This document shows positions 1-11,020 of a DNA stretch of 64,000 nt, in pieces. A model generated the notes under the pieces. The model saw only the letters and a list, made by a program, of their open reading frames with translations, searched no databases and was not told where the DNA came from. Positions within the stretch are counted from its first letter, which is position 1; each line of letters starts with the position of its first letter. Origin of the DNA: Lepus europaeus (taxonomy: Eukaryota > Chordata > Mammalia > Lagomorpha > Leporidae). The stretch spans positions 41,215,501 to 41,279,500 of the forward strand of contig NC_084839.1 of assembly GCF_033115175.1 (NCBI RefSeq), in the 5' to 3' direction. The translations under genes were made by a program, and so were the position numbers.

Positions 1-344
1 GGTGTCCTTTGTTAGGGCTAGGTGGTCCTGTGTGGGCAGGCGGAGTCAGGAGCTGCAGGCTGCCCAGTGATCTGATGGCATAAGCTGCCTGCAAAAGGCT
101 GGACCCCAGTTATCCCTTTAGGGTATGATCTGGGCACTCAAGGGCTAATTTTGTCATCCCTCCAAATGCTCTCCCTCCCCAAGGCAAAGTGCATAAAGTT
201 GAGATGAAGAAGATCCTGCAATGTCCATGCCCCAAGCCTGGTTTTCCTGATGCCCACAATAGTGCTCTAAGTAGGGTGGCCCAAAGCTGATTTAAAATCT
301 CATATTATTAGGACGGTCATGGCTTCCTATTTTAACTCTGAAAA
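1..344. other. Unique non-coding sequence
   Basis: No repeat family, gene or regulatory structure was recognised here. The composition is mixed, with no long open frame on either strand. Confidence 0.5.
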
Positions 345-590
345 CCCAGAGCTTGAAAAGGTGGTTCATTCAAAGCTTGCTGAAATATTTGCTGAGCAGC
401 ACAATGGAGTGTGATGGAAAATAAACTCTTGTGGCCGGCTTCGTCCTATCAGTCGCGGCCTGCAGCAGGGGAAGAATGAGGCAAGGTCAGTCAATTATGT
501 GTGGTAATCACCGTAAGCATATTATCTGAGACACGGATGTCTTCCCTGACCCCACACGACATGGCTATTAACCTCGGAGCAATATAAAAA
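345..590. promoter_or_regulatory. Candidate conserved non-coding block
   Basis: This is repeat-free sequence of moderate AT content with homeodomain-like cores such as 'tcaattatg' and 'ggtaatcacc' near 495-510, and a 'gctattaacc' near 563. No coding potential is seen. The texture resembles vertebrate conserved non-coding elements, but conservation cannot be tested here, so the call is an inference. Confidence 0.3.
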
Positions 591-1145
591 TGGAGTGGGC
601 TCGGGGGGGAGGAGCAGAGGTAAACCAGACTTCCAGACTCGGCCTTGTCCACAGGCTCAGAAAAAAAAAGAGTTCTGGACCTGAATCCTGTTTTCAGGAA
701 CCCATGCGACAGTCTGGCCCCTGCTCACCCCAGCGTGGTCCTCTCACCTCTCCTGCCCAGGGGTCTTTCTGGAGGCCTACTCATGTGCCTCACACGGAAA
801 CAAGACAGACAAATTGACTTGGGAGGTACCTCGGACACATAATGGCCCTGGGATGCTCCTCTCTGTTCCCCAGGGCAGGGTGGGGGGAGCAATTCATGTG
901 TGTGTGTGGATAAGTAAGTCCCCTGTACTCTTGGATGCAAGTGGGGAGGGAGGCCAGTGAGGTCACCCAGAGGGACCCAACAGGGGATGCAGACAGCCGG
1001 AAGTCAGCGTCATCCCCCTGGCTCTAGTCCTGATTCTGTGGTCTCTCTGAAGAGCCTGTCATGGGCAGGGCACAAGGGTGATGTTGCAGGAAAGCTGTTG
1101 ATGCTCTGTTAACTGGTGCAAGCTGCACACACATTTAGGCAAAGG
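591..1145. other. Unique non-coding sequence
   Basis: Moderately GC-rich unique DNA. Short open frames occur in both directions, but none has recognisable domains or splice context. A short GT tract lies near 897-907. Confidence 0.45.
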
Positions 1146-1149
1146 CCTG

Positions 1150-1420
1150 CCCTGTGAAACACCCTGGCCTGGGCCAGGCATCGTTTATTTTGAGGTTGCA
1201 AATATCAGTAAACTTGGCTCCTGTTCTCCAGGAGCTTACAACGTCTGGGGATGAAAATGAGGTGGCGGGAACCATGAACATACATGAGTATAAAAAATGT
1301 GTTTCAGATGGTGGAAAAGGGCTGCGTTTCTTTGTAGAAATGAAGAAGGGACGGCTGTAGCTCAGGGCCTTGGAAGATTTCTCTCAAAATGATGCTTGAG
1401 CTGAGAAGAATGACTGTCTT
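1150..1420 (-). repeat. L2-like LINE relic (probable)
   Basis: The order 'ggccaggcatcg', 'ttctccaggagcttacaac' and the following purine-rich text resembles the 3' end of mammalian L2 read on the opposite strand. The copy is very diverged and its borders are estimates. Confidence 0.3.
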
Positions 1421-1429
1421 TTTTAGATA

Positions 1430-1625
1430 ACTTGTCGGGAGCAGGGCACTGTTCAAGGCGCTTCCCTTGCATGCTAATTCTGACAACACTGCAAGCATGG
1501 GTCTGATCAGGACCTTGAAGCTCAGAGGAGTAAAACTGCTTGCCCAAGGTCTCCCAATGGTTGGTGGTAGAGCCAAGATGAGAATCCAGACCCAGTGGAC
1601 TCCAAACTCTGCTGCCAAGGAGAAT
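1430..1625 (-). repeat. MIR SINE relic
   Basis: Recognised by 'gaagctcagaggagtaaaac' followed by 'cttgcccaaggtctcccaat' and a 'ggtggtagagccaagatgag' segment. This is the order seen in the reverse complement of the ancient tRNA-derived MIR element. It is old and lacks target duplications. Confidence 0.55.
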
Positions 1626-2055
1626 GTGTTTGCTTGTTGGGCGAGAGGACAGCATCTGAAGGGCAGGGAGGAGTGAACAAGAGTGCGAGGCACCTCCCAG
1701 GAAGCACAGGGACAGCTGGGCAGTAATGGGCAGGAGGTGTGTGGCTAGCACACGAGACAGGCTGACAGCCCCGCCACCAGGGCCCCCGGCTTCCCCATGT
1801 GGGTGGCAGGGGGACAGCATAGTCAGATGTGTTTCTGAAAAGTTCCCTTCAGAGTTGTGGGGCATGCTGAAGATGAGAGACAGCCAGTTAGGGAGCTAGT
1901 GCAGCAAGCCCTGGTGTACCTGGCAGGGCGGGGTAGAGAGGCAGAGCTGGGTGAGCAGGGGTTGGAAGGAGCCTGGATGGTTTGGCAGCTGCAGGGCTAC
2001 TGTGAGCAGGGGGAGGGAAGACCCCAGAGTGGCTCAGTCCCTTGCAGCCCCGATT
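1626..2055. other. Unique or L2-derived sequence
   Basis: Mostly unclassified. The part around 1830-2000, with 'ccagttagggagctagtgca', resembles L2 3' sequence of placental mammals, but the match is weak. No gene is seen. Confidence 0.3.
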
Positions 2056-2059
2056 CATC

Positions 2060-2215
2060 TCAGGAAAGAGAATCGTTTCATCTCTCTTTTGCAACAAAGA
2101 AATCAATGTTCAAAAAGATTAAGTCACTTGCCCAAAGTCAATTGGTTCATCTTCTGTCCAAACCAGGTTTGGGATGGAGTCTCTGGCTTTGTAGCCTGGG
2201 CTGTCACTGTGCTGC
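2060..2215 (-). repeat. MIR SINE relic
   Basis: The order of a degraded 'tgttcaaaaagattaagtca' and 'cttgcccaaagtcaattgg' matches the reversed MIR core (consensus 'gaggttaagtaacttgccca'). Diverged and without clear ends. Confidence 0.45.
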
Positions 2216-2283
2216 AGTGTTGTGTGTGTCAGGGTAGGCTGTGGGGATGGAGAGGTGTTGCAGTAAATTGCTCCTTTAGGACA

Positions 2284-2619
2284 TTTTTTTAAAAAGATTT
2301 ATTTTATTTATTTGAAAGACAGAGTTACACAGATGAGAGGCAGAGAGAGAAAGAGAGAGGTCTTCCATCCTTTGGTTTGCTCCCCAGATGGCTGCAATGG
2401 CCGGAGCTGCTCCAATCCAAAGCCAGGAGCTAGGAACTTCTTCCACGTCTCCCACGTGGGTGCAGGGGCCTAAGGACTTGGGCCATCTTCTACTGCTTTC
2501 CCAGGCCATAGCAGAGAGCTGGATTCGAAGAGGAGCAGCCGGGACTAGAACCGGCGCCCATATGGGATGCTGGTGCTTCAGGCTAGGGCATTAACCCGCT
2601 GTGCCACAGAGCCGGCCCC
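2284..2619 (-). mobile_element. Lagomorph CSINE, antisense
   Basis: A full-length C-repeat SINE in reverse. It starts with T-tract and 'gatttattttatttatttga', continues through 'agacagagttacac', a GA-rich run and the conserved body, and ends at 'gtgccacagagccggcccc'. The tRNA-like head contains a B-box-like segment (reverse of 'gactagaacc') with one substitution from the functional box. The flanks 'tttaggacatttt' (2275-2287) and 'tttaagacatttt' (2620-2632) are a 13-bp target duplication with one mismatch, so the ends are well fixed. Confidence 0.95.
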
Positions 2620-2903
2620 TTTAAGACATTTTAACCCATGTGCACCTGCCATTCTTCCTTGTCCATGGGCTTTCTTCATTGAGAAAGTTCAGTGGTGTAT
2701 TACTGAACACGCAGAACTAACTCAGCTGCTTTATATTTTTAAGCTGCTATGAGAAGATGATTTGCCAGGTGAAGTACAGGAGAGATTGTGTTATAATACA
2801 AACAAATCTTAAAGCTCAGTCTAACAGGTTTTAATGATATGTGTTTTGGTGAGTGTGCCACAATCATAGTGAGCATGACTTATAAATGACCTTATTAAGT
2901 ACT

Positions 2904-3239
2904 TTTTAAAAAAGATGTATTTATATATTTGAAAGTCAGAATTACAGAGAGGAGGAGGCAGAGGCAGAGGCAGAAAGAGAGAGGTTTTCCATTCTCTGGT
3001 TAACTCCCCAAATTGTCACAATGGGCAGAGCTGGATCAGGCCGAAGCCAAGAGCCAGAAGCTTCATCTAGGTCTCCCACATGGATACAGGGGCCATGCAC
3101 TTGGGCCATCCTCCACTGCTTTCCCAGGCGCATTAGCAGGGAGCTGGATGGGAAGTGGAGCAGCCGGGACTCGAACCAGTGCCCATATGGGATGCCAGTG
3201 CTACAGATGTTTAATCGGCCATGCCGCAGCACTGGCCCC
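2904..3239 (-). mobile_element. Lagomorph CSINE, antisense
   Basis: Full-length reversed CSINE, from an A-tail complement at 2904 to 'ccgcagcactggcccct'. The flanks 'agtactttt' (about 2898) and 'agtactcttt' (about 3243) look like a slightly decayed target duplication. The GA-rich segment near 2947-2984 is the complement of the pyrimidine run before the tail. Confidence 0.93.
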
Positions 3240-3499
3240 TGTAGTACTCTTTCATAAAGACCTAGCAGACTTGATTGGCATTTTCTCATCCACCGCACCC
3301 CCACTGGACGGTTTTGTTCAGGTGTCTTCTCCACTCCATGTGGCCTCTGCTTCAGGGGAAGGCTCTGGGTCTCGGCCCCAAAAGACAAATCCTGGTTGAT
3401 CGGCACCCCCAAGGCACGGGCGGGGATGTACTGAAGTGGTTAGTGAAACGCGGATGGTATGCTAGCAGCCTTCTGGGGAACGTTTCCTCTCCTGCAAGT
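3240..3499. other. Unique non-coding sequence
   Basis: A short unclassified stretch between a CSINE and a MaLR LTR. No feature was recognised. Confidence 0.4.
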
Positions 3500-4150
3500 G
3501 CTGGTGTAACCAAATTACAGAGCAGTCTATAAACCATAGAAATGTGCTGCTCACTGTTCTGGAGTCTGGAAGTCCAAAACCAAGGAGCCAGCATGTTCAG
3601 TGTCTGGTGAGGACCACTGCCTCATAGAAGCGTCCTCAGTTGGTAGAAGGACAGAAGCGGCATCTCAGGGCCTCCTTTTTTTTTTTTTTTTTTTTAATTA
3701 ATTTATTTATTTGACAAATAGGGTTAGAAAGTTAGAGAGTGAGAGAGAGACAGAGAGAAAGGTCTTCCTTCCATTGGTTCACCCCCCAAATGGCCGCTAC
3801 GGCCAGCGCTGCGCTGATCCGAAGCCAGGAGCCAGGTGCTTCCTCCTGGTCTCCCATGTGGGTGCAGAGGCCCAAGCACTTGGGCCATCCTCCACTGCAC
3901 TCCCAGGCCACAGCAGAGGCGCTGGACTGGAAGAGGAGCAACCAGGACTAGAACCCTGTACCCACACTGGATGCCGGCGCTGCAGGCGGAGGGTTAACCA
4001 AGTGAGCCCCGGTGCCAGCCCATCAGGGCCTCTTTTATAAGGTCCTGTAGGCCATTTGTGAGAGCTCCACCGTCGTGATCTAATCACCTCCCAAAGGCCC
4101 CTACCATCACTCTGGGACTGGGGTTTCAACTTATTTTTTGGAGATTTACA
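3500..4150 (-). mobile_element. MaLR-type (ERVL) solitary LTR, split by a CSINE
   Basis: The left part (3500-3676) carries 'gttctggagtctggaagtcc' and 'cagtgtctggtgaggacc'. The right part (4021-4150) carries 'gatctaatcacctcccaaag' and 'ggtttcaac'. This order is typical of MLT1/MST-type mammalian MaLR LTRs read in antisense. No internal retroviral genes are present, so it is a solitary, long-dead LTR. A CSINE occupies 3677-4020, and the two halves rejoin across the duplicated 'tcagggcctc'. Confidence 0.7.
3677..4020 (-). mobile_element. CSINE, alternative subtype, antisense
   Basis: It starts with a long T-run and then 'tttgacaaatagggttagaa'. The body has 'ggccgctacggccagcgctg' and ends at 'gagccccggtgccagccc'. 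The subtype differs from most copies by this GC-rich body and a head with an extra block. The target duplication 'tcagggcctc' is at 3664-3673 and about 4022-4031, inside the older MaLR LTR. Confidence 0.9.
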
Positions 4151-4189
4151 AAATGCTGACCTTAGCAGCAGAAAACAATGGTATCTTTT

Positions 4190-4515
4190 TTTTTTTTTTT
4201 TAAGATTTATTTACTTATTTGAAAGTCAGAGTTACACAGAGAGAAGGAAAGGCAGAGAGAGAGGTCTTCCATCCGCTGGTTCACAATTGGCCGCAATGAG
4301 GGGAGCTGCACCAATCTAAAGCCAGGAGCCAGGAGCTTCCCCCAGGTCTCCCACACAGGAACAAGGGCCCAAGGACTTGGGCCATCTTCTACTGCTTTCC
4401 CAGGCCATAGCAGAGAGCTGGAATGGAAGTGGAACAGCCAGGACTCGAACCAGCACCCATATGGGATGCCGGCACTACAGGCGGTGGCCTTACCTGCAAG
4501 GCCACAGTGCCGGCC
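4190..4515 (-). mobile_element. Lagomorph CSINE, antisense
   Basis: Reversed CSINE with T-tract, 'gatttatttacttatttgaa', the GA-rich segment and the head ending 'ccacagtgccggcc'. The 11-bp sequence 'tggtatctttt' occurs exactly at 4179-4189 and 4523-4533 and is the likely target duplication. Confidence 0.94.
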
Positions 4516-4754
4516 TCAGCAGTGGTATCTTTTCCCTCTATAGTTTGTCATATCTGGATGTGATGTCTCCAACTGCAGTAACCTCACCTGACCATGGGTA
4601 CAATAGGTTCACATCCCATGATGGCTGAGCAGAAAGACCTGAGGCAACAATGACAGAGCAACCCACACCAGTGATGGACTTGTCCCAACTCTGGACCTTA
4701 TAGGCCATGTGATAGTTTTAAATTTCCTTAGTAAGTCACTTTTTAAAGCAAATG

Positions 4755-5072
4755 TGGGGAGCAGCATTGTGGTGCAGTGGGTCAAGCCACTGCCTACAAC
4801 GTCCAAATCCCATATGATTCTGGCATTCCAGTCCCAACTGCTCCACTTCTGATCCAGCTCCCTGCTAATGCACCTGGGAAAGCAGCAGAGGATGGTCCAA
4901 GTGCTTGGGCCCCTGCCACCCACATGGGAGTCCCAGATGGAGTTCCAGGCTCATGCTAGGCCATTACAACCATTTGGGGAGTAAACCAGCCAATGCAAGA
5001 TCTCTCTCTGTCTCTCTGTCTCTCTTTCACCTGCCTTTCAAATAAATACATAAATAAATCTTTTTTAAAAAA
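4755..5072 (+). mobile_element. Lagomorph CSINE, sense
   Basis: It begins 'ggggagcagcattgtggtgc', runs through the 'gtccaagtgcttgggcccct' segment and a CT-run at 5002-5027, and ends in 'tttcaaataaatacataaat' with an A-rich tail. It is diverged and no clear target duplication was found. Confidence 0.9.
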
Positions 5073-5079
5073 GGTAGTA

Positions 5080-5440
5080 TATATAAAAATTGCAGTAAAT
5101 ATTTACAACATAAAATTTACCATTTGTATCCTATTTACGTGTCCAGTGTCATTAAGTGCATTTCCATTGTCACACAATCATCACCTCCATTCATCTTTAG
5201 AGCAGTAACTCTGCACCCAGTGAACCCTAACTCCCCATTCCCCCCTCCCCCAGCCCAGAGCTAGGACCATTCTACTCTCTGAATCTGTGAATTTGACTAC
5301 TCTTTGTGCCTCAGATAAGAGGAACTGGACAGTAAATGTCCCCTGTGACTGGCCCATTTTATTTGGCAAAATGTCCAAGGTCCTTCCATGTTGGATGTGG
5401 AAGTCACTCTGAGATGAGATTTTTGCTACCGGTGACTGAG
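5080..5440 (-). mobile_element. L1M-type LINE fragment, antisense
   Basis: The order 'accctaactccccattcccc', 'gaatctgtgaatttgactac', 'gcctcagataagaggaac' and 'ccttccatgttggatgtgg' is the reversed 3' region of old mammalian L1 (L1M/L1ME group). It is 5' truncated and old, and no ORF survives. Confidence 0.65.
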
Positions 5441-5479
5441 GACATCCCAGCCCATCAACGTGAGGTTGCAATTTTCTCT

Positions 5480-5720
5480 TGCTGTCATTGGTTCTCGAGT
5501 GGAATGGTTGAGTTTGGAGTTTGAAGCCTAAATCCCCAGACTTAAGTCTTCACTCAACCACTTTCTAGCTGTGCAAACTCAACCAACATGCTAACCTGTC
5601 TGTGCTTCAGTTTGCCTTACTGCCAGGCACTGACGATAATATTTCCTCCTGCTTTGGGTTACTGCTAGAGTGAGGTGTGTTATTGCATGAGCCTAACGTA
5701 CTTAAGAGGATGCCTGTGCC
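5480..5720 (+). repeat. MIR SINE relic
   Basis: The text 'ctagctgtgcaaactcaacc', 'gtgcttcagtttgcc' and 'gacgataatatttcctcctg' follows the forward MIR consensus (tRNA-related head, core, tail). Diverged. Confidence 0.6.
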
Positions 5721-6914
5721 CTCACTGGTACTGCTATTACTAGCTGTGAGCAGGCAGCAGTTTGAACGGGCCTCCCTGAATGCCATGCCCGAGTTTACCT
5801 AGCACCCAGCCACCCTGGGGGACTAAGGAGCTGGAACAGTTTGCCTCTCCCCCATTGATTCTCAGCCTAGAAAAAGATGCTGGCCCTTCCCCTGTACTTC
5901 ATGGCCTTTCTCTTACTTTGAGTCTTTCTCCTCCCATATAAGCCATGTGTCCAGCTTCTTCCTGTTCAATTCCAGAAGGGACACCACAGGGCTTCAGGAC
6001 CCAAAGGCCCAGAGGCAGCTGTTGCTATGACCAGAAGACCAACTGACAGCAAGACCAGCCCTCCAGGAGCTGGAGCTCACTGAAGGAGGTACCTGAGACA
6101 TGGTGTGGGAGCTGGGTGGCATGGATGGGGAAGCTGGACCCTTGGTTCTCTGTCTGGGAATCTGAGGAGCTGAGATGCAGTGAGGACCTGGGAGTGAACT
6201 GAGGGAGATTCGCAGGCACAGAGAGCTCCAGGGACCACATGGGGACCCAGGTACACTTGCTGGGCCCCAGGAGTCCTGGGGAAAGAGTACAGCAGCTGCT
6301 GTGAAGCCCCCCTCTGTGACTGCAGAGGCGTTCCAGATGTGGTCAAGCGATGAGGAGAGAGGAAGATTGCCCGAAAGGGTAGTGGGGAGAAGTGAGAGCA
6401 GATTTGCTTAGAGGTGGAGACAGGTGTGTGTGTGGAGGGGGTTGAGGGGCCTCAGGACTTTATCTTAGTCTCCCCGTGTGTAGCAAAGGGCTAAGAAAAA
6501 TGGCCATCTTGCTATATGAGGATTTAGCCAAGAACAAACGAAAGGATGCATTTAAAAGTGCTCTGAAAAGAACAGGGACCTCAAAGTAGATTCTTATCAA
6601 TGTGCCTTTCAAGATGACATTTGGAGCCAACCTCATGGTGACAGCAGGTGATTTGCTCTTTCAGTGTGGCCAGAATACCCCCTTGTTGAATGCACACACA
6701 CTTCAGTAAGCATCTGTCCTGTGGAACACTCTGGGCATAAAAAAAATCCAAGAGCTCCTGGTGTGTGAGGGTGAGGATGGGGCAAACCTTGAACATAAAT
6801 GAGCATCAGCAACAGGGTACAGGTGTGGGCTAGACCCGTGCAGGGCCTGTGTTGAAACGAGGGAGGCATGTGCCACATCTGGCTGCCAGGGGATGGAGGC
6901 ACACACAGGCACTT
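5721..6914. other. Unique non-coding sequence
   Basis: About 1.2 kb with no SINE insertion and no gene recognised. Short open frames on the minus strand near 6025-6346 have no domain signature. A GT/GAGG-rich stretch lies near 6421-6446. The part around 6690-6840 could be an L2 relic but is too diverged to assign. Confidence 0.4.
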
Positions 6915-7243
6915 AAAATTTTTATTTATTTGTTTGTTTATTTGAGAGGCAGAGAGACAGACACAGAGAAAGAGACAGATACCAAGAGACAGAGTTCCTA
7001 GCCAGTGGTGCACTCCCCAAATGGCCCCAACAACCAGGTATGGTAAGCCAACCCAAGCCAAAGCTGGGAGCCAGGGACGTGATCCATGTCTCCCATGTGT
7101 GTGGCAGGGACCCAACCTGCCACCTCCCAGGGTACCCACTGGCAAGAAGCTGGAATGAGTAGATCTGGGACTCAAACAAGGCACTGTGATGTAGGGTGCA
7201 GGCATCTCAAGCAGCATTTCAACTACTGTGCAAATGCCCACCC
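6915..7243 (-). mobile_element. Older CSINE-related SINE, antisense
   Basis: It starts 'atttttatttatttgtttgt' and has 'tggtgcactccccaaatggc', 'gtggcagggacccaacctgc' and the ending 'caaatgcccacccc'. The central 'ggcagg..cc' block and 'ctgccacctccc' are shared with several diverged copies (11,466; 17,515; 28,638; 40,347; 48,250), so this looks like an older subfamily of the lagomorph SINE. Confidence 0.8.
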
Positions 7244-7249
7244 CACAAA

Positions 7250-8020
7250 GGCATTTTAGGAGACCTAGCTGCTGGTCCCCTGCTGTCTCCTTTTCAGAAA
7301 CGCTCGTGTCTGCTGTCTGCGGCGTGGGCCCTGGAGGACGAGGTTAGTCTGTAGCCCTCAAAAATCCAGCTGGACGGAAAGGAAGACAGATTCGGATGTA
7401 TGTGAGTAGCAGAGGGGCTGAGAAGGGCCGAGTGCCCCCAGAAAGCAGGGTGGCTGCTTGATAAACTGTATATTTAGTGGAGGGACAAGGAGGAGATAAA
7501 AGATTTAAAAAAATGCAATAGAAGATTTGCTTACACTTCTTGGAATCATAATTAAATTTATTTATAGTTGTGTAAAATTTGGGGAAGGGGAGGAAAAGCA
7601 ATTTAAATGCAGAGTTTTCACAGGGCAGCTGCAAATGGCTTGCTTTAACGGAGCCCTGGAAGGTTAACAGAGTGCCAGGGAGGTCGGAGCGAAGTGCGCA
7701 TGATAAGTGACAAGTGTGAACGTGGCAAATCATGTATTTAAAATTACTCTGAGCTTTATCAAATGTTTCCTCTCGAAAATAAACTATCCTGGAAGGAAAG
7801 GTTAACAGAGAAAAGAGTATTACTCCAATGTCTCGCTGATGACTTGGGGGGGCAGGGGCGGGGGCTCTGTAATGCAGGAGAAGCGGCAATAAACATAAGT
7901 AGGTTGGGTTGTTCTTAATGGCGAAGACACAAATATTCCAAATTTACACCGCGCTATGAGGAGAGGCAAGCAAATGTTCCCCCTCCTCTGATTCTTCCCT
8001 TTTACCATTAGCTAAGTGGC
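7250..8020. promoter_or_regulatory. Candidate conserved non-coding element
   Basis: A repeat-free block between an old SINE and a MaLR LTR. It has many AT-rich transcription-factor-like sites: 'cataattaaatttatttata' near 7546, 'gcaatttaaatg' near 7599, 'catgataagtgac' (GATA-like) near 7699, 'ggttaacagag' twice (7661, 7800), and 'gcaataaacataag' near 7887. There is no reading frame with coding character. The motifs are seen directly; enhancer function and conservation are inferred. Confidence 0.45.
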
Positions 8021-8189
8021 TTCCCAGGACTCCCACAGGCTGGAAAGGAGGCAACCAGCAGGTGAGGTTCCATCGAAAGAGTAGTGGCTACTCCCCCACA
8101 GAGCTGTCCCAGTCCATGGGCAGCCATGGCCACTAAGAAGATTTCATAGGATTCTCTGAGGGCCCCCGCCTGCGGCCTCCTCTGCTGGT

Positions 8190-8556
8190 GTCTCGGTCTG
8201 TTTTCTGCTGCTGTAGCACAATACCACAGACTGGGTAGCTTACAAGCAGAAGTGTGTTTGGCTCATGTCTGGAGGCTGGGCAGTCCAGGATCAAGGGACC
8301 ACATCCGCTGAGGGCCTTCTTGCTGCACCCTAACATAGCAGAAGGCATCACATGGTGAAAGAGCACGGGAGACAGACGGCTTTCTTTACAGCAAAGCCTT
8401 TCCTGTGATCCCTAACCCCAGCCTGCAGTAAAGTAAAATATCCCTGAGGACTGAACTCCCATGAGCTAACCACCTTTTAAAGGTCCCATCTCCCAGGATA
8501 ATCCCAGTGGTGATTCAATTTAAACAGGAGTTTTGGAGAGGATAATCAAACCATAG
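8190..8556 (-). mobile_element. MaLR-type solitary LTR, antisense
   Basis: The landmarks run in the order expected of a reversed MLT1/MST-type LTR: 'gctgtagcacaataccacag', 'actgggtagcttacaa', 'ggctcatgtctggaggctgg', 'gagggccttcttgctgca', 'ctcccatgagctaaccacct' and a terminal 'gataatcaaaccatag'. No internal coding region. It is an ancient, inactive relic. Confidence 0.75.
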
Positions 8557-8647
8557 TACCTGGGTCGCATCTCTCACAGGCTTCCTCTGGACCCTGCCTG
8601 GGGGAAGGGGCACAATGGGCAACTGAACCAAGCAGAGCCATGCTGCA

Positions 8648-8952
8648 ATTTTAAAATTGACTTATTTATTTGAAAGGCAGAGTTACAGAGGCAGAGAGAG
8701 AGAGATCTTCCATCTACTGGTTCACTCCCCAAATGGCTACAACAGCTGGAGCTGGGCCAATCCAAAGCCAGGAGCTTGGAGCTTCTTCTGGTCTCTCTCA
8801 GGTGCAGGGGCCCATGGACTTGGGCTACCTTCACTGCTTTCCCAAGCCATCAGCAGAGAGCTGGATTGGAAGTGGAGCAGCCGGGACTCAAACCGGCACC
8901 CATATGTGATGCCAGCACTGCAGGCAGTGGCTTTACCTGCTGTGCTACAGGG
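8648..8952 (-). mobile_element. Lagomorph CSINE, antisense
   Basis: Reversed CSINE starting 'caattttaaaattgacttat', with 'gaaaggcagagttacagagg', the full body and a decayed head ending near 'gtgctacagggaag'. The end is eroded and no target duplication was identified. Confidence 0.92.
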
Positions 8953-9056
8953 AAGACCCTGAGTCTGGGATTTTAATGATGGTTACAGACTTTGCTACTA
9001 CCTTTTCCCTGCTGCCTCAGCTTTCTCCAATTTTTTGGAGCAAAACTTCAAGTCAG

Positions 9057-9315
9057 GGGTGTGGTTTGGGGTGCAGTGAGGTAGACTGCCACTTGGGATG
9101 CCCACATCCCATATTGGAGTGCTGATTCAAGTCCCAGCTTCTCTGCTTCCAATACAGCTCCCTGCTAGTGCATCCAGGAAGCAGTGAATGATGATCCAAG
9201 TACTTGAGTTGCTGCCTGCCTTGTGGGAGACCCAGATGGAGTTCCTGGCTCTTGGCTTCAGCCTGCCCTAACCCTGGCTGTTGCAGCCATTTGGGGAGTG
9301 AACAAGCAGATACAA

Positions 9316-9358
<43 letters not shown>

Positions 9359-9391
9359 TGCCTTTAAAATTAATAAATAAATCTTTTAAAA
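9057..9391 (+). mobile_element. Older CSINE, sense, with CT microsatellite
   Basis: It begins near 'gggtgtggtttggggtgcag', contains 'tttggggagtgaacaagcag', and has an expanded (TC)n tract at 9319-9354 before 'aataaataaatcttttaaaa'. The CT tract grew from the pyrimidine run of the SINE. Confidence 0.9.
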
Positions 9392-9394
9392 AGC

Positions 9395-10730
9395 CCTTAA
9401 GTTTGATGAAACAGAAGAAGCAGTCTCATTGAAGTCAGTAACAAGTCAGGAATGATCTTTTGGTCACTGTTATTTAATATTGTTCTTCCTAGAAGTACTA
9501 ATATAGCACAAGAAATATATGAAATTATCATTTTTTGCATTATGATGTGATCATTTTCCCAGTGGAGGGAATATAAGAGAATAAACTGAAAACTACCACA
9601 ATTCGGGAACATGGCAAGGTTATAAAATTGATGTAAATAAATTTGTAGTACTTCTAAATAGAAGCAAAAGATAATGGAAGAGATGAACCTTGGGAATAAA
9701 ACAAGGAATGAAGTTCAAGAACTGGATCACTTAACATGCTAATGAATGCCAACATAAACCAAAACAGACTTGAGTGAAAAAATCATATTCTTGAAAGGAA
9801 AGATTCAGCATCCTAAAGATGTTAATGTTCCTAGTAAGAGTTTTTTTGGGGGCAGACGAAAAATAAGCAACCATAGCCAAAAAAATTAAAGGACAGATGA
9901 GGAAAGGTGGTCCATCTAGATATTAAAACATAAAGTGACATAATTAAGTCAGTCTAATATGGCCCATGAAGACACAGATCAATGGAACTATGTATAAAAG
10001 TTAACTGGTGTCCCTGTAATATCTTATAGATCTTACATCTAAAGACACTCCAGAGAAGTTCAAAGATGTAAGAATCATGAATGAACTTGAAAGAGCAGAA
10101 AGGAATTACACCTGTGTATGTTTTTATGGCCAAAGACCAACATACGGGTGTAAAAAATAAATTCTTTTGCAACCCAGGGCTTTTTGATCAGTATGAGTTT
10201 TGATACATGCAAGCAGGAATAGGATTGCTAACACAGTTAAAAGTGATGGGTGGAATATTTGTAACCATAAGGGTTGGTTTTAGTATTGAAGATCTTAGTA
10301 TTCCAATTTTCACGTTGAGATGGTATTAGAATATCCCACTGATAGTTTTATTTTTGAGTGATGGTTTATGAAGAAATATGAACTAATTCACATGTGAGGG
10401 TGTCAAATTAGGAATCAGGCGAGTCCATCTACTCTATAAAATAAAGACCCAGTAGTAAATTGCTTGAAGAAATTATATCCCAAAGATGTTAGGTGGGGAA
10501 TTTTGAAGTTATTGTTATATAATTCAAGTGAAGATTAACAAAGGCCAGATAATTGTGGGCTGATAAGACAACAATGAAGTAAGCATCAGTTTGTTCAGAA
10601 GGGCTTGAAGATTTAAAAGAACCAAGTAGGTGACTTTGATGGACAGTGGAAGGAATTGCAACATGGAGAATTCCTTAAATAAAAATGTATTAACTTCAAA
10701 TATTTTTGCCTTATGTACACAGTATAAAAA
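9395..10730 (+). mobile_element. L1M fragment, 3' part of ORF2, sense
   Basis: Landmarks include 'ggtcactgttatttaatatt', 'gaaaactaccacaattcgg', 'gcaaggttataaaattgatg', 'aaagatgttaatgttcctag' and 'aagacacagatcaatggaac'. These match the region downstream of the L1 reverse-transcriptase catalytic core. It is full of stops and old. The second half (after about 10,200) is less certain. Confidence 0.6.
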
Positions 10731-11020
10731 ATTAAACTCTACCTTTGTTTGTAGAAAGTCTTCATGTATCTTTGGCTAGGAGTTTCTGTAGTATTTTTAA
10801 TAGATGAAATAAAAATTAATTTAGCAGTTCTACTGCAATATATACCACACTTGAAATTGGAAAGGATCCTTGCTCACCTTAGGAAATTCTTTTGCTCTCG
10901 CTCTGTTTTGGGCATAAGCTTCTTGCTTTCTCTTCCTTTTGTTATTTCACTTCAGCTAATTGATTGTATAATCTGCTTGACATTTGTGGAATGATTAAAA
11001 ATATTATTAAAAAATTTTAG
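10731..11020. other. AT-rich unique sequence
   Basis: No recognised element. It may be a continuation of the old LINE upstream, but no landmark supports that. Confidence 0.35.
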
